A program made the position numbers and the translations under genes. Source: Ganoderma boninense (lineage: Eukaryota > Basidiomycota > Agaricomycetes > Polyporales > Polyporaceae). From it: a DNA stretch of 64,000 nucleotides. Below are positions 1 to 10,778 of the stretch, piece by piece (position 1 is the stretch's first letter; each line of letters starts with the position of its first letter). Location: NCBI GenBank assembly GCA_002900995.3, contig CM035310.1, positions 2,629,895-2,693,894 on the forward strand, in the 5' to 3' direction. The notes below the pieces were generated by a model that made no database searches, was not told where the DNA came from, and saw only the letters and a list, made by a program, of their open reading frames with translations.

Positions 1-2046
1 CGCTCATCCCGACCATCACCAGCCACACCGTCTTCAAGCTGTCCGCGAACGCGTCCCTCACCTCACTCCTCAACGGCTCCTGCAGCGAGTCAATGACGGG
101 GATAGCGGCATACGCGATCTGTGCGCCCGAGGGGAACTGGGAGGTGAACTCGGCCGGCAGGGTGCTAGCGAGACGGTTCTGGAGGACGGTGGAGCCGATG
201 GTGACGCCCCATGTCTGGGCGAACGTGCGTGCGAAGGAGAAGAACGCGAGGGCGGACGCAGTGCGCGCGACGGGCAGCGGCGCGAGTGTCGGGAATATCG
301 TCGCTGTGAACTGTGGTCCCATATGAGTGTGTTGTATGCATGCCCGAGAAGGGCTGATGAGGGCTCACCAGGAGACCGAGGGCGGCGGCGACGATTAACT
401 GGAGCCCGACCCACTTTCCCGTCGAGGTGGCTGTGTCGAGGGTCGAGAAGAGGCCGAAGCCGATGAGTGCGAGCGTCCACGCGAGCAGGCTCGCCCAGCG
501 GTACTTCTGCACGACCTGGACGAGGGTGCCCGCGGCAAAAGCGAAGGGGGAGATGATCAGCGCAAGCGGGAGCGTTTGGACGCTGGAGCGCAGCGGCGAT
601 GAGCCCATGCATGCTTGGAAGTACACGGGGAGGTAATCTGTGGGGCGCGATAAGTTGAAGTTGAATGGCATATAGCGGGAGTCGCAGTGCACGTACAGAA
701 TACAGCAGTAGATATGATCCCATGGAAGAATGTGCCGATATAGCTGTGATGCGCTCAGTGTTGGACTGACCGAGAAATTGAGTGGAGAGCCACATACGCC
801 GAGACGGTGGTCCTGTTGCTGACGACCTCCCACGGAATGCTGGGGTCCTGTGGGATGAGCCACTCGTAGACGAAGAATGCGCCCATGAGGACGAAACCGA
901 TGATGAGCGTGGCCAATGTGTGTGCCGATGTCCAGGCATATGCCACGCCGCCCCATGTGAGGCCGATCAGGGCCAGCGTCGTCCCGGAGATGATGATCAT
1001 GTTTCCACTGAACTCGAGGTGGTTAGAGCCAAAGAAGAGACGTGAGGGAGGTGGGGTACGTACAAAATATCGAGTCGGGAGAGCTTGTCGCGGATGCTGC
1101 CGGGTGGTGTGCGGACGCGCAGGAAGACAAGGACGAGGATGAACGCGATACCCGTCAGAGGAAGGTTGACGTCTGTGCGACGGTTAGAGAGATGGACGTT
1201 GGATGTGCAAGTTCGCGACACGCACAGAAAATCCAACGCCACGCATTTGCCTGGGCAAGGACACCACCCTAGGACAGAAGAGACAAGTTAGAATGCTGTA
1301 TCGACTCAGAAATGAACAACTCACGATCGGGGGACCGACGCCAGACGCAATGGCCCACACACTAGAGATAATGCCCATGAACATCCCTCGCTCTGACAGC
1401 GGGACGAGGTCAGAGACGATGATCTCCGAAAGGTTCAGGATCCCTCCGCTCCCAATTCCCTGAACCGCTGTTTACCGTGGCGCGTCAGTTGCGTGCAATT
1501 GTGTATGCATCTAGCTTAGAGAAACTCACTTCGCGCGGCAATGAGCATGTCCATATTCTGCGATGCCCCAGAGAGCGCGCTGCCTAGGAGGAAAAGGCCG
1601 ACCGAGGCAAGCATGACCGGACGCCGACCGAACGCATCTGCGAGACGGCCAGACAAGGGCAGGATTGCGGCGCTGGAGAGCCCGTATGCGGACCCGATCC
1701 AGACGAACTTGCCGCCACCGTGGAGAGACTCTGTGATGGTCGGGAGGGCAACGGAGACGGCGGTGAGGTCGAGGGCGCTGACGAAGGTGCATACGAGGAC
1801 GGCGATGAAGGTGAGCCAGAATGCAGAGCCTTTACGGAAGCCAGAGGACGAGGGAATGGTGACGTCCGAGTTTGTTTGAGAGGCGTGGCGGGCTCGACCG
1901 CCGCTTTGGCGGAGGTCTTGAGGGACATCTCGGGGAATAGGATAGCAGGAGTGGGGTTGGGCGGGGAGGATGGCAGCTCAAAGGGGATTATATGTGTAAG
2001 TGGGCGCATCGTCCTGAGCGGGTTCGGGCGCATGAGCTGCGGCCAT
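1..2046 (-). CDS. MFS drug:H+ antiporter-like transporter (DHA14 type), 3' end outside window
   Basis: Multi-exon major facilitator protein that probably exports small molecules through the plasma membrane. Reading down the minus strand: TM1 'LVCTFVSALDLTAVSVALP', then the MFS motif A 'SGRLADAFGRRPVM' near 1640, then 'GIGSGGILNLSEIIVSDLVP' (about 1440-1380), 'WRWIFYVNLPLTGI' across an intron near 1200, and further hydrophobic exons ('TLALIGLTWGGVAYAW', 'YLPVYFQACMGSSPL', 'FTATIFPTLAPLPVARTAS'). These blocks are typical of 14-TM multidrug transporters. The frame stays open to base 1, so the C-terminus is missing. Introns are 50-70 nt. The start is unresolved: the TM1 frame runs back to ATG 2046 but meets TGA at 1980-1978 with no GT donor between, and ATG 1931 is in another frame. 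The gene may be broken at its 5' end or start by an unrecognised exon. Confidence 0.8.
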
Positions 2047-2933
2047 GCAGAGGGTAAGTAGACGTTTCTTCACGGCTGCATCGCTTTGTCATTGCAGAAC
2101 AGCGCAGACAAATTCAGCGAGACGTACGCGGGACCATGACGCGGATTGATGCCGAGTTTGCATCCGAGATTCCGAGTCGAACGGTGAACCCGGGATAAAT
2201 GGCATGGAGCCGTATCGTAGCTGTTCCTCGCTGGCGTTAGCTGAGTCCTCTTTACATACCTGCGTAAATCATAAAATGGATAACGCCCAACTATACCTCG
2301 CCTAAAACTAGCCCATAGCTTGTACACATTATCGTCGTGAAGGGGCGCAAGGGGCGCAACTTGTCTTGAGGACGCGGAGATGGTGGCGACATGAGACTGA
2401 TGTGGCCGCGCTGATGATGTGGTTCGGCCGCAGTCGGTTCCAGGGCGCGTTTCTCTTTCTGGCAACTTAGACGCTCCGACTCTTTCCGGGCCCCGACGAT
2501 TGCTTCCGCCCCGCATCAGCTCTGCCTCCTGCGACATCGAACGCACCCTTCTCCAAATTCCTCACATCCTGTCCACTCCCACTCGCATTACAACATGCGG
2601 TAATTAAGGCCAGACCGTTTTCGCCAACAAAAGGGTCACCTCTAGTTGATTCACACTTGCGTTCAAGTCACGGTTGCTACTGGTGAGTGCTCCACGCGGA
2701 TACCGGGTTCGTGCTCTTGTTTCTTCTTGGCCACTTATGAATGTCAGTGGTCCTTTTGCCGCAGAGTCTTTGTTATGAAGGCGAGGGGATTATTGTCATG
2801 ATCCGATACGGCTAAAGGTGTGTTACAACCGTTGCGATCCGCCACTCGTCGCCATCCCTCTTTGTATCGAATTCACAATTATATATCCTGTTCGCTCCCC
2901 CGTCTTTCCCCCACATCCCTGCATCTCTTCACC
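2047..2933. other. Intergenic region between MFS and BTB genes
   Basis: No supported gene. It is the shared upstream region of two divergent genes, MFS (-) and BTB (+). The last 50 bases before ATG 2934 are pyrimidine-rich, starting from 'atatatcctgttcgctcccc', which looks like the leader of the BTB gene. Confidence 0.5.
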
Positions 2934-4153
2934 ATGGCTGCACTACTGGCATCTCGTCGCTCCTCCGAAAGCTCTCTGCCGCCACTCGACTGGCCGTATT
3001 CGCGAGACTCGTGGCAACCTGAAGACGACCTCGAATTCGGGGAGCCTCCCAAGGCGTTCGGTGCTTCTCCACTGCTGCAAGGTGCAATGTTCTGCGGCGA
3101 AGTCGCTTTTCCTATGCACGGGGATATGCTGCTTTCGATATCTCCCAGACTGCACGATCTCGTCTTCGCCACGAACACGTCTTGCGGAGAATGGTCGCAT
3201 GACCTGGACGACGACCTTCTGGACCTTAGCTGGTTCTTGGAGGCTGGTTCGAGGACCTCCCTGCAACGGTATGTCTCTTGCGCTCCTTCCTAGGCTCTGC
3301 ACTGTTCCCTGATTCTCGTTGTGACAGGACCGCCCCATGCTCCAAGCCGCCACTCATACGGGACGAGTCATCTTTCGAGGAGATATCCGCGATCATCCAC
3401 CTCAGTCGCAAGTACGAGTCGGCCCACCTCTACCATTCCGCGGTCGCATGGCTCGAGCGCCACTTCACGCCTGGCGACTTGCGTTTCGACATGCGGACGC
3501 CTCCAGGTTTCCTCGAGACTGGCGCTATCGGCGTGGTGAACCTTGCCCGGACGATCGATCACCCTTCCCTTGTTGCTGGGGCCATCTTCGCATGCTCTAG
3601 GCTCTCCGTCGAGGACGTCACCAACGGGTACGTGCGCGACGACCGCGGCAAAGAGACGCTTCCGTTAGACGACATCGTGCGGGTCCGGCTGACGCGAGAC
3701 AGGCTCGTCGGCGCGTGCATCGTTTCCGCGACCTGTGTCTATCGGACTGAGTGCGACCCCGTTTGTCGGGGCGTCCAATGCGGCGACTCGCTGGAAAGGA
3801 TACGGCAGGCGACCGTCGAGGCTCTGCTGGACACTCGGCCGTCTCAGCCCATGCGCTTCCCTCTCCTGCAAGAAAGTGCGGTTGAACACGTGGAGGCCGG
3901 GCTGTGCGAGGCGTGTTTGCAGATGGTGAAGGCGAGGGAGCGCGAAGCACAAGAAGAGATCTGGAGCCTTCTGCCGTGCATCGCTGGCGAAGTGGCCCCG
4001 GGCTGGGCTGGGCAGTGTCCGAGGCATTGTCCTGCCCCTGAGGCGTCCAAGTCTCTATCTGACAGCGACTCAGCGGAGTTGGAGGACTGCTGTATGGACG
4101 GGTCGGTTCATGACTGGATGCACTACAGGCGCACGGGTCAGAGAATCTCGTAG
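2934..4153 (+). CDS. BTB/POZ-family protein, two exons
   Basis: Coding exons 2934-3268 and 3328-4153, joined in frame by one 59-nt intron (donor GTATGT, acceptor GACAG), giving about 386 aa. The back half contains 'SFEEISAIIHLSRKYESAHL', 'WLERHF' and 'IGVVNLARTIDHPSLVAGAI'. These match the BTB-A2 protein at 26402-27493 block by block ('VSACVRLGHKY', 'IGVVNLARLIGAHDLLPIAL'), so both belong to the large agaricomycete BTB expansion. The tail has cysteine pairs ('GLCEACLQM', 'CPRHCP') followed by an acidic stretch. The N-terminal BTB fold is diverged and I place it only by analogy. BTB proteins usually dimerise and often serve as adaptors; the partner here is unknown. ATG 2934 is chosen because it follows a pyrimidine-rich leader and opens the conserved frame. 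Confidence 0.8.
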
Positions 4154-4904
4154 AAGGGGGATGTACTTGCCTCGCCAGTGTTCAATGTGAACGTTCGCTC
4201 TCTCATCTCTTCGTTATGGCGGCGAGGCAATACTCAATGGTTCCAGCCCTTCCTGACCACATTTGGAATCATGGAGGGCGCGGTTGTGTAGCGCCGTCTT
4301 TCGCTCACCGGTCTCACGTTTGGGAGAACACTGTGCGATACAATCTGTAATATCCAGACTGTCAGTTCAAGTCGATTCTCATAGACGCGGTATGAACACG
4401 ATGCTGGTCACTTGGGGTAGGGAGTCTCGTAAACTTGTGTATGTACAACCGGTATCGATCGAGCACAGATATCCGCAGGAACACGGGATCACATTCTCCT
4501 TCACATTCCTCCTATTCAACGACTGGACGCAGCATCCCCACATCCCACTGGACCACCACGGTGCTGTGTCGTGCGTGTTGGCAGTGCATTCCACTATTGA
4601 ACGCTAATACAACAACGCGTGCACGCTGAGAATGCATGCTCAACGTGCGGTTCTCCATTTATAACCCGTTCCTCTCCACTCACCCTCCTACTAGTTCACG
4701 CTTTCGCAGCGAGCAACACTTGTTCCCTCCTCCCGCTATCCCAGCCCATACCCTGTTACCTACTCCGTTCCCTCACGCCGACACCATCTATATTCCGCCG
4801 CCTCCGCTCTTCTTTCTGCCGTTTGCATCTACGCTACCGGGTACGTAACGCTAGTCCAAAGACTGCTGCTTATGACTAATTCCCCCAACATAGGACGCCG
4901 CATC
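4154..4904 (+). promoter_or_regulatory. HET1 upstream region with 5' leader intron
   Basis: Non-coding. A TATA-like 'ccatttataacc' lies near 4654, followed by a strongly pyrimidine-rich stretch to about 4830. A predicted leader intron runs 4841-4893 (donor GTACGT, acceptor ACATAG), leaving 11 nt before the HET1 ATG at 4905. The same layout precedes all four HET genes. Bases 4154-4650 hold nothing I recognise. Confidence 0.55.
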
Positions 4905-7311
4905 ATGTGGTTACTCAGCACCGACCGCGCCGAGTTGCACTACTTCCCCAGGAGTTATGATGCCGATGGGGGATACGCTATCCTTTCGCACACCTGGGAT
5001 GGGGACGAGCAGAGCCTACAAGACGTACGTGCCATCGAGGTACGATGCCGCGCGAATGGGACCAACCCCCGGGACGACCCGGCGCTGTCCTCTAAGATTC
5101 GCGAGTGCTGTATCCTCGCCGAGACTCACGGGTACCGCTGGGTATGGATTGACTCATGTTGCATCGACAAGACGAGCAGCAGCGAGTTGTCCGAGGCCAT
5201 CAACTCGATGTACAAGTGGTACCAGTCATCGGAGGTGTGCTTTGCGTATCTCAAGGACGTTCCCAGCGACGACATTTTGGAAGCACCCGAGTCCGCGTTC
5301 CGGAAGAGCCGCTGGCACACGCGCGCATGGACCCTCCAGGAACTCATCGCTCCCGACTCTGTCATCTTCCTATCCACGGACTGGCGCAGGCTGGGAACCA
5401 GAGCCGAGCTCAGTCTGTTGCTCCAAATGATTTCGCGAGTCCCTGTCAAGCTGATGCTCGGGGTGAGCAGACCGGCGCAGTACTCTGCCTGCATTCGCAT
5501 GTCCTGGGCCTCTCGGCGCCAGGCGACAAGGATCGAGGACGAAGCCTACTGCCTGATGGGACTGTTCGGGGTCAACATGCCGACGAACTATGGGGAGGGA
5601 AAGCGGGCATTCATCCGGCTTCAACACGAGATCATGCAGCACAAGGAATGCGACATGAGTCTCTTCGCATTTGGAGAGCCAATCGTGCAGGAGGAGATTC
5701 GTCGAGATGGCCTCGTGTTTGGTAAAGAATCGCCCATTGATCGTGACAACCCTTGGAGCTATCTCCTGGCAGACTCTCCTCGGCCGTTCCTCCACCCCTT
5801 CGTATACACTCCCAAAAATCCTGAGTCAAAAGCACGACAGCGATATCCTCCTCAGGTCAGTTTTCGCCGCCCTTGTCATGCATTCCACTTCCGGATTACT
5901 GAATATATACTTCATGTGACAGAACTCACGCACCACTGGGCCGTTCAACCGTGTCGAGCTCCCGTATGCTACAGCAACTAGCTATGGTGTTCAGTTACGA
6001 CTTCCCGTAGCCACCGTCGACGGCACAACTCTTGCGGTGATCTTATGCGGGATGGCAAAACGACACTTCGGGATGTTCTTGATCAAAGACGACCAGGCGA
6101 AGGACCCGCAGAGGCCACGTTACTTGGTTGGGCGTTCCTACACCAGGTCAAGATCGGGCTTACCGAGAAACTGTTTAGCTCGTTTGTGCGACTTAGGGGA
6201 CGATTTATATAACCTTACCTTCAACGGAAAGCGAGTCAAACCCTCCTGGCGCACAATCTACATCGTACCCACCGCCTCCGACCTTGACTCTGAATGTTCC
6301 ACCTCCCCAAACCTTCTCATCAACTGCCATCCTGGTTCCCGGTTTCAACTCCCTCGTTGGCTTGTAGATCGATTCCTCGGACTTCAGTTCGAGGTCGACG
6401 AATTGAGGCACTGTAGCACTCTCCAAGTCATCTCCTTCGCCCATCGCTCCAACGGCAGTTTCCACATCTGCTTTGGCACATGCGAAGAGCATCATGGCCC
6501 TGACAAGCCTCCTCTGTGGGCGAAGGTCTTCATGGGTACCCCTTTCGGCAAAGGAATATTCCCTCATGATTGTTCCGAGGACCACCTGGATTCAGAGTCC
6601 TGGGCAATGCGGTCGAGGAGTTTTGGAGATGTTGACCGAACGGTGCGGCTGTCTTTCACACAATCCCGACGTGCCCTTCCGGACACTCCCGCCGTCATGA
6701 TTCACCTCGAACTCTCCGGTCGCACCTTCGAGTCGGTGCTCCAAGGCCCCGGTATCTCCTTGCTATCGCGTGCGGACCACGGAAGTGATGCGCCCTGCCC
6801 CCTTCCCGACACTCTACTCACATCATGGGAGCCTCGCCACCCGTGGCCACAGGATCGAATGCTTGAGGAAGGCCGCGACTCTCCATTCGACATTACTCAA
6901 GAACCATTTCGCAGATTGCTGCTCCAACTTTTCAGTGATCTCGAGAGCGACCTGACTCCTGGCGCTATCATCAGGCTGGCCAGACCTGACTCTCAGCCCT
7001 CGTCCCATATGGAATCCATCGCCCCTCAAAGCGCGTCCTGCGATGGTCATCTACGAGCACGCTCAGCACGCCATTCGCTCGGATGCTTCGTTTCATATCG
7101 AAGGACAAATTCCAGTCTTCTCCTTCTCGGAGCGGCAGCCCAGTTCTATCGGCGGCGGAGCCGTAGAGCGTTCGCAGGACGCGCATCAAGAAGGATTCTA
7201 CATGCCCACACCCTTTTCCATACACAGTCTCAGTCTCCATGCTCTCTGCCTTTCCATCGCATCTGCTTCCATCATAACACGACGTTGGCGGGGAGACTAC
7301 GTTGGAGATAG
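4905..7311 (+). CDS. HET-domain protein 1 (heterokaryon incompatibility-type)
   Basis: Exons 4905-5855 and 5923-7311 join in phase 0 (donor GTCAGT, acceptor TGACAG), giving 779 aa. The N-terminal HET domain shows the three family signatures: YAILSHTW (24-31), WIDSCCID (about 81-88) and SRWHTRAWTLQEL (about 135-147). It is followed by 'EDEAYCLMGLFGVNMPTNYG', the extension common in basidiomycete HET proteins (catalogued, I believe, as DUF8212). Exon 2 carries a domain of unknown function shared by all four paralogues here ('TSYGVQLRLP', 'PRYLVGRSYT', 'LGDDLYNLTFNGK', 'SRFQLPRWLVDRF'). After about residue 600 the tail is long, basic-rich and unlike the other copies, so its 3' end is the least certain part. 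HET proteins trigger incompatibility cell death when a partner signals non-self; this role is known for the family and inferred here. Confidence 0.9.
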
Positions 7312-8089
7312 TATCATGGCGAAGACGCTTGCCGGACGCTAGTCACTAGTGTGGAGTTTTGAACTATGACCGATGATCCGCCTGCAGGTGCAGGACGAGG
7401 CGTAGAGTTTTGTATGGGTTCCCAGCGACGGCTTTGTATGTATGTTTTTCTTCGTTGTTATCCTGTGAACCCTGTGAACCGTGACCAATCATACAGTATA
7501 CAGACTTGTACCGTGTTTCAATATTCGTATTGTCGTCCAGAATTGAATCCTCAGTCCCATCGTACGCTTGTACTATGTATAACTGGATGTCGAGCCTAGA
7601 CTTGAAATGCAGGTTGGTCCTTCATTAGGCTGATCAGGTCTTCAAGAGAGGAATTACAAGCCAATAAAGTAAGCTATAATAAGCAGACAACGAATGGAGC
7701 ACGCTCTAGCATCTCCCTAGTAGAGACGACTCGGAAGATGTCCATATAGTAAGAACGGTCTGAGGTCTACAGGAGACTCTGTAACGTGGACAATTAGAGA
7801 TGGAGGAATCAAGACTCATTTTCGGATTCGGAGAATCATCGCTGCTGACCAGCAACCCAGCACATTGACGGATCCGGACATGCGGTGTGGTCGATACGTG
7901 CCGAAATGCTACAGAATTCAACGCTTCGCAGGGGCCGGCGACGCTCGCGTCACTTCAGACTTCAATCACCCCCGGGACGCTCGTCGTACCCGTTGTCCCT
8001 CACCTCTCCCTGCTCTGAGATGAGAACCTGCAGCCCATCGGATTCAGGCCGTCTCCAGACCTTCTCCCCTGTGTAGTCCGGCGTATTCA
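7312..8089. other. Intergenic region between HET1 and BTB-A remnants
   Basis: Convergent 3' flanks of HET1 (+) and the broken BTB-A fragment (-). No coding signal, RNA gene or repeat of note. Confidence 0.5.
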
Positions 8090-8606
8090 TCCCTAAACGA
8101 CCTCCGAGAGCTCCTCCGGGGGTACATCACGGCCGCCAACCGCTCTCAGCATCGTCTCATACTCCTCGTGGGTGTGGCAAGATAGATGGAAGGACAGATT
8201 GGAGGGGGGCGAGACCCTGAGCAAACCGGTTGGAGAGCAGTGGGAAGGTTCTCAAAGTGTCTCTGACGACACCGCAGCAGCGCACAACGACTGGGACAGT
8301 TGGGCATGCGGTACATGGATCTGACCCTCTGGGTGTTGAAGGGGTAGAATGGAGCCTGGTGGGGGCTGAGGGAGGGCGAGCATCTCTCGGAAGCCTCTGA
8401 GGACATGTTGTTCGCGAGAGGGCCGCGATAGACACGAAACTCGATATTGGCCGCGATGAGTACAAGGGTGTCATCATCATACCAGAATTCATCATCCTTT
8501 GAGGGAGTTGGAGGATTGTCGTTGACCACGAACTGGGCTGTCTACATGCAGAACGTCTTACCACCTGTCCAATTGAATGTCGACTATCTCTGGCAAATTT
8601 TTCCAA
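8090..8606 (-). pseudogene. BTB-A family fragment, broken
   Basis: Minus-strand remnant. One frame encodes 'DDEFWYDDDTLVLIAANIEF' followed by 'RVYRGPLANN', clearly the start of a BTB domain like 'FWFEDGTIILIAGNFEFRVY' in the intact copy at 27493. The next conserved block (expected 'SPVFRDMFSLPQP') is partly deleted and continues in another frame as 'EMLALPQPPPG'. A last stretch 'HTHEEYETMLRAVGGRDVPP' ends at a stop near 8090. No single frame joins these parts, so a functional product is unlikely. It lies directly 3' of the larger BTB-A1 pseudogene and may be a second partial copy from the same local duplication. Confidence 0.65.
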
Positions 8607-8675
8607 AACTCCTCCTGTGCCTCCTTTCCCCGCTTCATAGCTAGCTAGACTGGCACAGCGAGCGCACAGGATGCC

Positions 8676-9634
8676 CTAGGGAGGCTCAAAAATGCGAAGC
8701 AGCGGCCGGATTGGGTCCTGCTTCGTCACGATGTCCGAGTACCAATCCAGCGACGCAAGCGCCCCCCGAAAGCCGGCCAGACAAGCGTTGTGGTTCGCGC
8801 ATGCCTTGGACACGCTCGCCTCATACGTGTGGACGTAGATCGCGAGCGACGCCGCCTCGAGCATGCCCCTCGCCTTGACGCGTTTGAGGTCCGCAAATTA
8901 GAGCTCCTCGTGCGAGCTGTCCGCGCCGTCGAGCCCGTCCTCGAGCGTGTGGCACTGAAGGAAGGCAGTGGGGAGGACGGAGGGCTCGTTCATGAGGCGT
9001 CTTGAGAAGCCCTATGGACACCTCGAGGAGCCCTTTCATCTGGTACTTGTGTCCGAGATGTACGCACGTGGAGACTAGGTCGAAGGACGGCACGTCGCGG
9101 CAGAAAAGGCTGTTTTGCATGGTGAGCCAACCTATATCGCATGTATGCGTATCACGGCGCACCTAGGGCTCCCCGGTATCACACATGTCTCCAAGATAAT
9201 AGGGATGTCCTGGGGAGAGTCTAACGTTGGCACGATAGGAGTGTTCGCCGTCTGCAGGCTGAGGCTGGGGGAGGGAAAACATGTCGCGCAAGAAGAGGGA
9301 GTGCTGGGCTAGGATGACTCGGAACTGGACGTTATGCGCAATCAGAATGAGAGTACTGTCCTCATAACTGCAGACGTTCCCTCCCGGGAGGCTGAGGAAG
9401 GGAGAACATGTCTCGGAAGACAGGGGAGTGGTTGGTGAGGAGACCCTTGTAGATGCGGAACTCAACATCGCGCGCAACCAAGACTACATTTCTGTCCTCG
9501 AACCAAAACTCGTCATCCCACTTTTTTGTGTCTTGAGTCGCCTCTGTCGCTGCACCGCGAGTTTCATCACCGGCATTGTCGATTCGGGGGCGTTTTTGGA
9601 TAGGGCCGTCAGGACTGTCGGAGGCAGGTTGCAT
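8676..9634 (-). pseudogene. BTB-A1 pseudogene with internal partial duplication
   Basis: ATG 9634 opens a good BTB start ('DDEFWFEDRNVVLVARDVEF', 'RIYKGLLTNHSPVFRDMFSL') that stops at 9362. A second, overlapping half-copy then reads 'YEDSTLILIAHNVQFRV' and 'FLRDMFSLPQP' in another frame, and 'DSPQDIPIILETCVIPGSP' (equivalent to 'ADSPEDIRELLRCLMPG' in BTB-A2) in a third. The back half starts as 'SFDLVSTCVHLGHKYQMKGL', shifts frame near 9010, and meets a TAA after 'DSSHEEL' (about 8895) before ending with 'MLEAASLAIYVHTYEASVSK'. At least three frame changes and one stop against BTB-A2 mark it as dead. It sits head-to-head with BTB-B1, 176 nt away, exactly as the intact BTB-A2/B2 pair is arranged. 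Confidence 0.8.
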
Positions 9635-9810
9635 TGGGACGCGAAGCCAGCTCAGTAGTGGTGGCCGAACAGGAGTAGAAAGCAGGAGAACGCGCTTTGT
9701 ACGAGTGCTGGCAGTATCGGGACAACCATCCGGGCGCTTATTTCCGTGGTCGAGCTTGGCCGGAACTTGGCTTGGCTTGGCTCATCCAGTCATCCTGCGC
9801 CGTCTCTGCG
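9635..9810. promoter_or_regulatory. Bidirectional intergenic promoter, BTB-A1/BTB-B1
   Basis: 176 nt separate the ATG of the BTB-A1 pseudogene (-) from that of BTB-B1 (+). The counterpart in the intact pair is 241 nt (27494-27734). No TATA box is obvious; the promoter role is inferred from geometry. Confidence 0.4.
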
Positions 9811-10778
9811 ATGGACGTTCCTCAGCCCTCTCCGCCAATCCCACCAGCTAGTCCCTCAAATGACGCATATACTGTTCTTGTTCGCGGCGAGCACTTCCAA
9901 CTTAGCCGCAACCAGATCGACTTCGACTCCCCCAACTTTTTCTCCGCCTGCTTTTCCTCTGGCTTTGCCGAGTCCGCCAAACGCACCCTGACTCTCGACC
10001 GCAATCCTGCCCTCTTCGCGCTCATCGTCGAGTACCTCAGCGGGTACCCCATCCTCCCTCTCTCTGCTGAAGCCGCCCCTCCCCTTATGAGCCTCTCGAT
10101 GGCCCGCCGTTGTCTTCTCGCCGACGCGCAGTTCTACGGCCTCCAGAAACTCTCCGCACTCCTCACGACGGCGACGCTGAACGTAGATACCCGTTGGATG
10201 GGCTATGACACCCAGGCCGTCGACCTCCGTGATCTTGTCAAGCATACCCTGCCCGCTGGGGTCATTCAACAGCCTGACGGTAGCCTCGTCTCCCCTGAAA
10301 CCGGGCTTTCTGTGGTGACGTTTGCTCACAGCGTTGTTGCTACGTGCGTACCAGGCGTTCTCTGCTGTCTCACCATCGTTCCACTGATCGATCGTCTATC
10401 GTTAGGTTCATATGCACTCGTTTGGTGTTTGGACAGAAGTCTGAGGAGGTCGACACGTCGTCCCGTGCTCTAATGCTGAAGATTGCCTCCCCATCGGATG
10501 ACTCATCGGACATCCATTTGTCTCTTCCAGTTCATATTCTCGATGCCCGATCTATAATGGCTTATAACGAGGAAGAGAGACTGCGAATCGGCCAAAGACG
10601 TTCGTACTGGAGCTTTGCAGGGAATGGTCCTGTCCATGAATACGGCACTATCAATATTGATGGCCAGAGAGATAGTCTGAGTTCTATTGACAGCGCTCTA
10701 TTTTACATCCCTCGTCAGCAAAGTGTGCTATCTCCTCCATCGCGCTTGCGCCACTATGACCTGGGAACCCGTATCTAG
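9811..10778 (+). CDS. BTB-B1, BTB/POZ-domain protein with premature stop
   Basis: Exons 9811-10343 and 10406-10778 (donor GTGCGT, acceptor GTTAG), about 301 aa. The N-terminus is a BTB domain of the type 'VLVRGEHFQLSRNQIDFDSP', 'NFFSACFSSGF', 'FALIVEYLSGYPILPLS', 75% or so alike by eye to BTB-B2 at 27735. The frame hits TAG at 10776-10778, but the same frame continues for 82 more sense codons to TGA 11027 with 'FTFWADQLLLRVIPR' and 'HLRTRQHFLENL'. These match BTB-B2's 'LVWWADEVLLRIIPR' and 'RLRTRRHVLLNL'. The TAG is therefore most likely a nonsense mutation that removes a conserved C-terminal block. A truncated protein keeping the BTB domain is still possible. The gene is divergent from the BTB-A1 pseudogene. 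Confidence 0.65.
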
